Part shown: positions 1 through 5,438 of the stretch, in pieces | Numbering within the stretch: position 1 is the stretch's first letter | Layout of the letters: every line of letters starts with the position of its first letter | NCBI GenBank assembly: GCA_902781245.1 | Contig: CACZIP010000150.1 | Location: 1 to 5,438, forward strand | Direction of reading: 5' to 3' | Source of the DNA: an uncultured Coriobacteriaceae bacterium | GTDB taxonomy: Bacteria > Actinomycetota > Coriobacteriia > Coriobacteriales > Eggerthellaceae | DNA length: 5,438 bases | Program-made: the position numbers and the translations under genes | Notes under the pieces: generated by a model | The model's database searches: none | Told to the model about the DNA's origin: nothing | Seen by the model: only the letters and a program-made list of their open reading frames with translations

Positions 1-1
1 C

Positions 2-1762
2 AAAGGGCGTGTTCGCGTTGACTACGTCACAGTCGATGGACGAAATACGTATTGGTATATCAACTGGCACGGCGCATTGAAGGCTATCGAGGAAAAGCTT
101 TCAGAAGCTGGTAGCGATCGCCAAAGAGAGAAGCTCGAAGCGTATTTCGCCACCACGCCTTGCCAAACATGCAAGGGCAAGCGACTGAAGCCTGAAATCC
201 TCGCGGTCACCATCAACGGGAAATCAATCCACGATGTCTGCGAGATGAGCGCAGTTGACTCGCTCTCTTACTTCGAGTCGCTCGTGCTCGAGGGTTCCGA
301 TCTGCAGATTGCCGGCCCCATCGTGAAAGAAATTGTCGCACGTCTTAGGTTCCTGGTTAATGTAGGACTTGATTACCTCACGCTCGAGCGCGCAACAGCC
401 ACATTGTCAGGCGGAGAAGCTCAACGCATCAGGCTTGCCACTCAGATCGGTGCGGGTCTCATGGGTGTGCTCTACATCCTTGATGAACCGTCAATCGGCC
501 TTCATCAGCGCGACAACGAGCGGCTCATCGAAACACTTCAATCACTACGTGATTTAGGCAACACGGTTGTTGTTGTCGAGCACGATGAAGATACGATCAG
601 ATCCGCTGACTATGTAGTTGACATGGGGCCAGGGGCAGGGGAGAACGGCGGATACGTTGTTGCCGCTGGAACGCCGGGAAAAATTGCGAAGACAAAAGGC
701 TCAATTACAGGTGACTATCTCTCAGGACGTCGTGTCATAGAGATTCCCCAATCTCGCAGAAATCCCGAACGTGGAAGCATCAAGCTCATTGGAGCAAGCG
801 AGAACAATCTAAAAGATATCGACATAGAAGTTGAACTCGGTACATTCACTGTTGTAACAGGCGTATCAGGATCGGGCAAATCATCACTAGTAACTGACAC
901 GCTTGCCCCATTGCTGGCCAACCGTGTCAACCATGCTCGTAGACGCTCTGGATCCTTCCGGAAAATCGAAGGCACAGAACAGCTCGATAAGACCATCAAT
1001 ATCGATCAGAGTCCTATCGGCCGAACTCCACGTTCAAATCCTGCCACCTACATCGGACTTTGGCATGACATCAGAGCTCTATTTGCTTCGACGAGCGAAT
1101 CCAAGGCGCGCGGTTATTCACCTGGCAGATTCTCGTTCAACGTGAAAGGTGGCCGATGCGAAGCATGCAAGGGCGATGGCCAAATCAAGATTGAGATGCA
1201 TTTCCTGCCAGATGTTTATGTCCCTTGCGAGGTCTGTGGAGGCCGCAGATACAATCGCGAGACGCTTCAAGTGACGTACCGCTCGAAGTCAATCGCTGAT
1301 GTTCTTGACATGACGGTTGAAGAGGCTCTTGAGTTCTTTGCGAACATCCCCGGCATCAAGCGAAAGCTCCAGACGCTGCATGACGTGGGGTTGGGCTATA
1401 TCAGACTCGGACAACCTGCTACAACGCTCTCTGGTGGCGAGGCGCAACGCGTCAAGCTTTCAAGTGAGCTTCAGAAGAAGCAAACGGGAAAGACGTTCTA
1501 CATCCTCGACGAACCGACGACCGGCTTGCATTTCGAGGACGTGAAGCAACTTCTCGCCGTTTTGCAACGCCTCGTTGATGCCGGCAACACCGTCCTCGTC
1601 ATTGAGCACAATCTCGATGTGATCAAGTCTGCTGACCGGATAATTGACCTTGGACCTGACGGTGGTGATAGAGGCGGGCGCATTGTGGCAACGGGAACTC
1701 CAGAGGAGGTTTCGCGTATCCCGGAGAGCTACACTGGTCAGTTCCTGAGCCGCATGCTCTAG
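2..1762 (+). CDS. uvrA: UvrABC excinuclease ATPase subunit UvrA, C-terminal 586 residues (5' end outside window)
   Basis: UvrA is the cytoplasmic ABC-type ATPase that finds bulky DNA lesions as a dimer and loads UvrB in nucleotide excision repair. The frame is open from the first complete codon at position 2, so the true start lies upstream; the TTG at 77 is internal. About 350 N-terminal residues are missing compared with the usual ~940, including the first Walker A. Visible in order: a CxxC pair in CQTCKGKRL (161-172); the first ABC signature LSGGEAQR (404-427); Walker B LYILDEP (470-490) and H-loop VEHDE (575-589) of the first ATPase; the second Walker A GVSGSGKSS (860-886); the conserved IDQSPIGRTPRSNPATY block; a zinc module CxxC-x19-CxxC (1157-1237); the second signature LSGGEAQR (1427-1450); and the second Walker B FYILDEPT (1496-1519) with IEHNLD. 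All key residues in view are intact, with no frameshift. The stop is TAG at 1760. Assignment is essentially certain. Confidence 0.98.
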   Translation, partial: KGRVRVDYVTVDGRNTYWYINWHGALKAIEEKLSEAGSDRQREKLEAYFATTPCQTCKGKRLKPEILAVTINGKSIHDVCEMSAVDSLSYFESLVLEGSDLQIAGPIVKEIVARLRFLVNVGLDYLTLERATATLSGGEAQRIRLATQIGAGLMGVLYILDEPSIGLHQRDNERLIETLQSLRDLGNTVVVVEHDEDTIRSADYVVDMGPGAGENGGYVVAAGTPGKIAKTKGSITGDYLSGRRVIEIPQSRRNPERGSIKLIGASENNLKDIDIEVELGTFTVVTGVSGSGKSSLVTDTLAPLLANRVNHARRRSGSFRKIEGTEQLDKTINIDQSPIGRTPRSNPATYIGLWHDIRALFASTSESKARGYSPGRFSFNVKGGRCEACKGDGQIKIEMHFLPDVYVPCEVCGGRRYNRETLQVTYRSKSIADVLDMTVEEALEFFANIPGIKRKLQTLHDVGLGYIRLGQPATTLSGGEAQRVKLSSELQKKQTGKTFYILDEPTTGLHFEDVKQLLAVLQRLVDAGNTVLVIEHNLDVIKSADRIIDLGPDGGDRGGRIVATGTPEEVSRIPESYTGQFLSRML

Positions 1763-1771
1763 TCGATATCG

Positions 1772-1777
1772 TATAAT
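1772..1777 (+). promoter_or_regulatory. Putative -10 element TATAAT just upstream of the 1786 gene
   Basis: A perfect TATAAT lies in the 23-base gap between uvrA and the next gene, ending 8 bases before the ATG at 1786. No good -35 hexamer sits 16-18 bases upstream; the best candidate (1749-1754) matches TTGACA at only two of six positions. There is no TG extension. If the element is used, transcription would start at or within a few bases of the ATG, giving a leaderless mRNA. This fits the absence of any Shine-Dalgarno there. Leaderless starts are common in Actinomycetota. Supported by sequence match and position only. Confidence 0.5.
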
Positions 1778-1785
1778 TCTGCAGC

Positions 1786-2490
1786 ATGGGTAAGAGGACT
1801 CGTGAAATAGTCGCTCTCGTAATGCTGGCATTGCTCGGGCTTATCGTACTCGCTGCAATGGTCTGGTATATATTCATCGGCCACAATTGGAACATCGCCG
1901 CATCTAATATCGACGAATCGATTGGTCAGATGGATGGATATACGGTGATTCTTTACGAAGGCCAGACCCTTCCGAGCACGGAGCGCAACCGCATATCAAG
2001 CAACCAACCTTTGCTTGATGACGAAAACCGCGGTTTGCAGAAACCGGATGAAGAACCCGAGCAAAACGAGCCTGTTTCAATGCATGAAGCCGCATCGTAT
2101 TACCGCCAAATGGGCGCAACGGTATTCATGCTGAAACCCCAAGCTCCCTATGCTTACGACCCTCCGATAGTGCTCAACAAGAACGGCTTCTTCATTGGAA
2201 TCTATTACGCCGACGGATCAACTCCGCGACTTGAAGCGCAATTGCGAACAGCCGACCTCAAGATGCGCGGCGTTGATTTCGTCGTTCTTCTCGTCAACGA
2301 TGCTCGCATGCTCACCAACACCTTGTCTTCGGTTGATATCATCATCTGCACATCGGATGAAGAGCTCTCTTCACATGGTGAATACCATGATGGAACGTTC
2401 TGCGTTGATTCTCCGATCATTGGGCAAGTTCAGACGATTATCATCTCACCGAGCAATGTCCTAACCTCCAAGACCATCACATGGCTCTAG
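1786..2490 (+). CDS. Membrane-anchored protein of unknown function; possible degenerate metallophosphoesterase-like domain
   Basis: I do not recognise this 234-residue protein as a named family. Residues 3-6 (KRTR) are basic and are followed by one hydrophobic segment, about residues 9-31, so it is probably an N-in signal anchor with the rest outside the membrane. There is no lipobox cysteine and no obvious signal-peptidase site. An acidic, proline-containing linker (about 75-95, DDENRG to EPEQNEP) precedes the second half. The order of elements recalls 5'-nucleotidase/CapA-like phosphoesterases: GYTVILYEG (51-59), GATVFML (from 110), VLNKNGFFIGIYYAD (129-143), GVDFVVLLVND (162-172), VDIIICTSDEE (183-193), then GTFCVDSPIIGQVQ (203-216). 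The histidines expected in the vvlLsH and VDxIIGGHxH motifs are replaced (N171; S190 and E192), so metal catalysis is unlikely. The ATG at 1786 is chosen because the next in-frame ATG (1822) would cut into the anchor. There is no Shine-Dalgarno. The gene overlaps the uvrC ribosome binding site. The coding call is firm; the fold is tentative. Confidence 0.85.
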   Translation: MGKRTREIVALVMLALLGLIVLAAMVWYIFIGHNWNIAASNIDESIGQMDGYTVILYEGQTLPSTERNRISSNQPLLDDENRGLQKPDEEPEQNEPVSMHEAASYYRQMGATVFMLKPQAPYAYDPPIVLNKNGFFIGIYYADGSTPRLEAQLRTADLKMRGVDFVVLLVNDARMLTNTLSSVDIIICTSDEELSSHGEYHDGTFCVDSPIIGQVQTIIISPSNVLTSKTITWL

Positions 2491-2494
2491 GAGG
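2489..2494 (+). promoter_or_regulatory. Shine-Dalgarno AGGAGG of uvrC, overlapping the upstream stop codon
   Basis: AGGAGG shares its first two bases with the TAG stop (2488-2490) of the upstream gene and sits 4 bases before the ATG at 2499. It fixes the uvrC start at 2499, not at the in-frame ATG at 2481, which has no purine-rich site before it. The overlap suggests translational coupling with the preceding gene. Confidence 0.88.
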
Positions 2495-2498
2495 TCAT

Positions 2499-4454
2499 AT
2501 GGACGGTAATGAATCGACAGTGGTCGAAAGCCAAGAACAAAAGATCAAACGAATAAAACGCGAACTGGAAAGCGTTCCTGCTTCACCTGGCGTGTATCTC
2601 TGGAAAGATGCCGAGGGGACTGTCATATATGTCGGAAAGGCGAAACAGCTCCGCGCCCGCATGCGTCAATACGTGAACTTTCAAGACGATCGTGCGAAAA
2701 TTCCCCTGCTCGTCGAAGCGATTGATTCATTCGAGTACATCGTCGTTGAAAACGAACATGAGTCGCTCGTGCTCGAGAAGAATCTCATCAACCAGTTCGC
2801 ACCGTATTTCAATGCAGATTTCAAAGATGATAAGTCGTACCCGTTTATCGCCTTGACATGTGATGACGTGTTCCCGTCAATCAAATACACGCGTGAGAAG
2901 CACAAATCTGGCACCCGGTATTTCGGTCCTTACACCGACAGTCGCGCTGCGAGAATGATGGTAGATGCTGTTCGACGCGTCGTTCCAATATGCTCTTCAT
3001 CGTGCGCTGAATGGCGTCGGCTCGCAAGAAAAATGAAGAACGGGGACATCGATGCATTCCTTTCAGAGAATGGAACGCTAAGACCATGCTTTGATGCACA
3101 TGTCGGTCTTGGGCCAGGCGTATGTTGCGGCTCCATAACGCCCGAACAGTACGCAGAGAATGTAAAACGAGTTGCACGTTTCCTCGACGGTCATCATGAC
3201 GAGTTCGTGCGCGACATGACTGAGGACATGCTGATTGCTGCCGAGGAGCTTGATTTCGAACGCGCCGCTCGTATAAAGGAACGAATCGACGCTGTGAATG
3301 CGCTTTCGGACAAGCAACATGCCGTTTCGTCTCGTAACCTGAACGCAGACATCATCGGTTTTTACCGGGAAGAAACGATTGCAGGCGTGCACGTTTTCAT
3401 GATTCGCGAAGGGCGTATCATGAATTCCAACGAGTTCATCCTGAACAAAGGGCACGACGTGCCTGACGATGACCTGCTCCATGCATTCCTCTTGCGTTAC
3501 TACGACACTACAACGTCGATACCTCGTGAAATCGTTGTCAGGACATCTCCTGAGGACCAAGAAGCCATGTCGGCTTGGCTTACCGAAAAGCTTGCGAATC
3601 CGCATGGAGCAAAAGTGCGCTTTACCGCACCACTCAAAGGCGAGAAAGCCGAGCTCGTCGAGATGGCTGAAAGCAACGCGCGCCATACCTTGCTTAGATA
3701 CAAGGTAAAGACGAACTATGAGGACAAACGCGTCAACGAGGCCTTGCTGCAGTTGGAAAGCGCACTCGCTCTTCCAGGGCCACCGCATCGCATCGAATGC
3801 TTCGATATCTCGACAATACATGGCAGTTACACGGTTGCCTCAATGGTTGTGTTCACAAACGGCAAGCCCGATAAGAACCAATACCGTCGGTTCAAGATAA
3901 AGACACCCCTTGAAGAAGCGAACGACTTCTTGAGCATGCAAGAGGTCTTAGAACGGCGCTATTCGGATGAGCGGATGGCCGATGGACGCTTTGGAAGCAA
4001 GCCGGACCTCATCATCCTTGACGGCGGTAAACCGCAATTGAGCGCAGCACTCGAGATGTTCGAAAAACTTGGACGCGACGACATATCGCTATGCGGCTTA
4101 GCGAAACGAGATGAGGAGCTCTTCGTACCTTGGCAAGATAGCGGACCGGTCGTTCTTCCAAGCGGTTCTGCCTCGCTTTACCTTGTGAAGCAAGTACGCG
4201 ACGAAGCGCACCGATTTGCAATCACCTTCCACAGGGAGCTGAGAGGGAAGGGGATGACTGCAAGCATACTTGACGACGTCGCAGGTATGGGGCCCATACG
4301 TAAGAAGGCACTCCTCAAGCATTTCAAGTCGTTCAGAAACCTCAAAGCTGCCTCTCTCGAAGAAATCAAGGACGCGCACGTGCTCCCCGATGAAGTTGCC
4401 GAAGAGGTTTACCTCGTATTGCAGCAGTATAATGAGGCTGCACGGACCAGTTAG
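2499..4454 (+). CDS. uvrC: UvrABC excinuclease subunit UvrC
   Basis: UvrC makes both cuts, 3' and 5' of a lesion, on the UvrB-DNA complex. The 651-residue length is normal. Domains in order: GIY-YIG nuclease (about 25-105) with PGVY (30-33), YVGKA (44-48), R54 and metal-binding E93 in LVLEKN, for the 3' cut; a cysteine-bearing region (165-210); a UVR UvrB-binding helix pair (about 235-270, with ELDFERAARIKERID); and a C-terminal RNase H-like nuclease for the 5' cut with the DDH triad D436 (CFDIS), D508 (ILDGGK) and H571 (DEAHRF). Last comes a helix-hairpin-helix DNA-binding module (about 590-645, VAGMGPIRKKALL). All catalytic residues are present. Oddities: cysteines lie at 165, 169, 197, 209 and 210, with glycine 205 where E. 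coli has its third reported Fe-S cysteine, and the 165-197 gap is about 20 residues longer than in E. coli. The gene starts 8 bases after the upstream stop and ends 13 bases before rapZ, so it is probably co-transcribed with both. Confidence 0.98.
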   Translation: MDGNESTVVESQEQKIKRIKRELESVPASPGVYLWKDAEGTVIYVGKAKQLRARMRQYVNFQDDRAKIPLLVEAIDSFEYIVVENEHESLVLEKNLINQFAPYFNADFKDDKSYPFIALTCDDVFPSIKYTREKHKSGTRYFGPYTDSRAARMMVDAVRRVVPICSSSCAEWRRLARKMKNGDIDAFLSENGTLRPCFDAHVGLGPGVCCGSITPEQYAENVKRVARFLDGHHDEFVRDMTEDMLIAAEELDFERAARIKERIDAVNALSDKQHAVSSRNLNADIIGFYREETIAGVHVFMIREGRIMNSNEFILNKGHDVPDDDLLHAFLLRYYDTTTSIPREIVVRTSPEDQEAMSAWLTEKLANPHGAKVRFTAPLKGEKAELVEMAESNARHTLLRYKVKTNYEDKRVNEALLQLESALALPGPPHRIECFDISTIHGSYTVASMVVFTNGKPDKNQYRRFKIKTPLEEANDFLSMQEVLERRYSDERMADGRFGSKPDLIILDGGKPQLSAALEMFEKLGRDDISLCGLAKRDEELFVPWQDSGPVVLPSGSASLYLVKQVRDEAHRFAITFHRELRGKGMTASILDDVAGMGPIRKKALLKHFKSFRNLKAASLEEIKDAHVLPDEVAEEVYLVLQQYNEAARTS

Positions 4455-4462
4455 AAGGAGGT
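4455..4462 (+). promoter_or_regulatory. Shine-Dalgarno AAGGAGGT of rapZ
   Basis: AAGGAGGT begins directly after the uvrC stop (4452-4454); its AGGAGG core ends 6 bases before the ATG at 4468. It decides the rapZ start. The same frame is open further upstream inside uvrC, but that extension (from 4270) is serine/arginine-rich, unlike RapZ, and has no such site. Confidence 0.9.
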
Positions 4463-4467
4463 CAACT

Positions 4468-5373
4468 ATGGCTGAACTGTCAAACATGCCCGAACTTGTG
4501 ATCGTCAGCGGCATGAGTGGTGCCGGCCGAACGGAAGCAATGCATGTTTTCGAGGACCTCGGTTACTACTGTGTCGACAATTTGCCACCAAGTCTCATCG
4601 ATGACCTCGTCTTGATGTCTGATCTTCCAAACCTTGGCGGCGACCGTAAGAAGATCGCCATCGTCTGCGATGCGCGAACGCATGAATTCTTCTCTACCAT
4701 GAAAAGCACCCTCGACAACCTCGAGAAGCAGGGCATTGGACATAGCATCCTTTTCCTTGATGCGGATAACGACCGTCTCATTGCCCGCTACAAGTCGAGC
4801 AGACGCCGCCACCCGCTGTGCTCGGATGGTGCGACCATTTCGTCTGGCATAGAACGCGAGCGGGCGCTCATGCGGGAAATCCGTGCACATGCTGATTTTG
4901 TCATCGATACGACGAGCCTTTTACCTGCAGAGTTGCGTGAGAAGATCAAAGATCTTTATGCCCATGGAGACGAACGCGAAGGTCTGGCCGTATCGGTGTA
5001 TTCCTTCGGGTTCAAACACGGCAACCCCGCAGATGCCGATCTGGTCATCGACGTGAGGTTCTTGCCGAATCCTTACTACGACCCCGAAATGCGCACCATG
5101 ACCGGTCTTGATGACAAGGTTCGAGATTACGTTCTCTACAACAGCGATACCGAGACGTTCATCAAGCGCTGGGAAGCGCTGCTCGATTGCGTGATGCCAG
5201 GCTATGTTTCCGAAGGCAAGCAGCAGCTGTCCATTGCGGTTGGCTGCACTGGAGGTCAGCATCGAAGTGTCGCCCTCGCAGAGGTCACCGGAGATTATCT
5301 GCGTAGATGCGGCTATCGCGTGAGTGTGGCGCATCGCGACCTCGCACTTGCCGTGCGCCCTGAAGACAAGTAG
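4468..5373 (+). CDS. rapZ: RapZ/YvcJ-family nucleotide-binding protein
   Basis: A 301-residue cytoplasmic P-loop protein of the RapZ (YvcJ, UPF0042) family, with the usual ~285-300 residues. In E. coli RapZ senses glucosamine-6-phosphate and directs decay of the sRNA GlmZ, controlling GlmS. In Gram-positives the homologue hydrolyses ATP/GTP and its role is less clear. Visible: P-loop GMSGAGRT (15-22), with arginine 21 where the Walker lysine normally sits, as is common in actinobacterial members; EDLGYYCVDNLPP just after; a Walker-B-like IVCDART; and in the C-terminal domain SFGFKHG (H184), DVRFLPNP, MTGLDD and the diagnostic GCTGGQHRS (259-267). The residue after FLPNP is tyrosine (Y203), where E. 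coli has a histidine reported to bind the sugar phosphate. The E. coli-type basic C-terminal tail is absent; the protein ends in RPEDK. The gene lies 13 bases after uvrC and 27 before the next start, in the usual uvrC-rapZ-yvcK order. The family is certain; GlmZ-type function is not implied. Confidence 0.96.
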   Translation: MAELSNMPELVIVSGMSGAGRTEAMHVFEDLGYYCVDNLPPSLIDDLVLMSDLPNLGGDRKKIAIVCDARTHEFFSTMKSTLDNLEKQGIGHSILFLDADNDRLIARYKSSRRRHPLCSDGATISSGIERERALMREIRAHADFVIDTTSLLPAELREKIKDLYAHGDEREGLAVSVYSFGFKHGNPADADLVIDVRFLPNPYYDPEMRTMTGLDDKVRDYVLYNSDTETFIKRWEALLDCVMPGYVSEGKQQLSIAVGCTGGQHRSVALAEVTGDYLRRCGYRVSVAHRDLALAVRPEDK

Positions 5374-5387
5374 CCAAACGGTGTTTT

Positions 5388-5394
5388 GAAAGGT
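5388..5394 (+). promoter_or_regulatory. Weak Shine-Dalgarno GAAAGGT for the last gene
   Basis: GAAAGGT lies 6 bases before the ATG at 5401 and is a poorer anti-16S match than the AGGAGG sites of uvrC and rapZ. It favours the ATG over the in-frame TTG at 5386, which has no site in front of it. Confidence 0.55.
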
Positions 5395-5400
5395 TCATCT

Positions 5401-5438
5401 ATGAGCAACCTCGTTGCAAAGCCGTTCAGCCACGACCC
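5401..5438 (+). CDS. Start of a further gene, probably YvcK/CofD-like (gluconeogenesis factor) by gene order only
   Basis: Only the first 12 complete codons (MSNLVAKPFSHD) are in the window, beginning 27 bases after the rapZ stop with a modest Shine-Dalgarno. No family motif is visible; the glycine-rich N-terminal nucleotide-sugar site of YvcK would lie beyond the end. The suggestion of YvcK rests on the widely conserved rapZ-yvcK-whiA order in Gram-positive bacteria. YvcK binds UDP-sugars and influences cell-wall and central carbon metabolism in Bacillus and mycobacteria. It could be another gene. The spacing suggests the same transcript as rapZ. Confidence 0.6.
   Translation, partial: MSNLVAKPFSHD

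Noticed and set aside
77..79. TTG at 77 as the start of the uvrA reading frame.
   Set aside because: The frame stays open to the window edge with plausible UvrA-like sequence, and the protein would lack a third of the family length. It is a partial gene, not one starting here.
275..292. An 18-base stretch in uvrA (gagtcgctcgtgctcgag) that recurs exactly in uvrC at 2760-2777.
   Set aside because: Both copies are in frame and encode ESLVLE; in uvrC this is the conserved metal-binding glutamate segment. Shared codon preference explains the identity better than a repeat element.
1023..1035. GAAC-N5-GTTC, resembling an actinobacterial LexA/SOS box.
   Set aside because: The spacing is 5, not the usual 4, it lies in the middle of uvrA, and it encodes the conserved RTPRSN motif. 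No SOS box was seen in the uvrA-1786 gap or just before uvrC.
1460..1831. Minus-strand open frame of 123 codons across the uvrA 3' end and the start of the next gene.
   Set aside because: It is antisense to conserved UvrA motifs (Walker B, H-loop) and shows no domain or start signal.
3078..3821. Long open frame of 247 codons on the minus strand inside uvrC.
   Set aside because: It is a shadow of the conserved uvrC frame, has no ribosome site or recognisable domain, and overlaps conserved UvrC coding sequence throughout.
4270..4467. N-terminal extension of rapZ overlapping the uvrC end.
   Set aside because: The extension is low-complexity serine/arginine-rich sequence, absent from RapZ proteins, while ATG 4468 has an excellent Shine-Dalgarno and gives the normal family length.
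5374..5400. Possible terminator after rapZ (it contains a TTTT run).
   Set aside because: No stem precedes the T run, and the next gene starts 27 bases after the stop.

Overview
The window is a compact, all-plus-strand gene block with almost no intergenic DNA. It holds two subunits of the bacterial nucleotide excision repair nuclease (UvrA and UvrC), a small membrane-anchored protein of unknown function between them, a RapZ/YvcJ-family NTPase, and the first codons of a further gene. The order uvrA - unknown - uvrC - rapZ - (probably yvcK, then whiA outside the window) is typical of Actinomycetota. GC content near one half, the arginine-containing P-loop of RapZ (GMSGAGRT), and the UvrC cysteine region ending in GPGVCCG point to a moderate-GC actinobacterium. 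A member of the Coriobacteriia is my best guess. This placement is inference from gene order and motif style, not from a search.

Layout. Positions 2-1762 carry the C-terminal 586 codons of uvrA; its first third lies upstream of the window. After 23 bases containing a perfect TATAAT, positions 1786-2490 encode a 234-residue protein with an N-terminal membrane anchor and no Shine-Dalgarno, so it may be read from a leaderless transcript. Its domain resembles a shortened, metal-site-less version of the metallophosphoesterase/5'-nucleotidase fold. Its stop codon overlaps the strong AGGAGG of uvrC (2499-4454). uvrC ends 13 bases before rapZ (4468-5373), which also has a strong AAGGAGGT. The last 38 bases start another gene (5401 onward), whose identity can only be guessed from gene order.

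Function. UvrA is the damage-sensing ATPase and UvrC the dual-incision nuclease of one repair pathway; UvrB is not in view. RapZ and the expected YvcK belong to a different theme, amino-sugar and cell-envelope precursor control. The block therefore looks like a repair unit running directly into a cell-envelope regulatory unit, probably co-transcribed from the TATAAT at 1772 and/or from upstream of uvrA. No terminator hairpin, RNA gene, mobile element, CRISPR array or long repeat was seen. The points most worth a second look are the unknown anchored protein, the altered cysteine set in UvrC, and two substitutions in RapZ.
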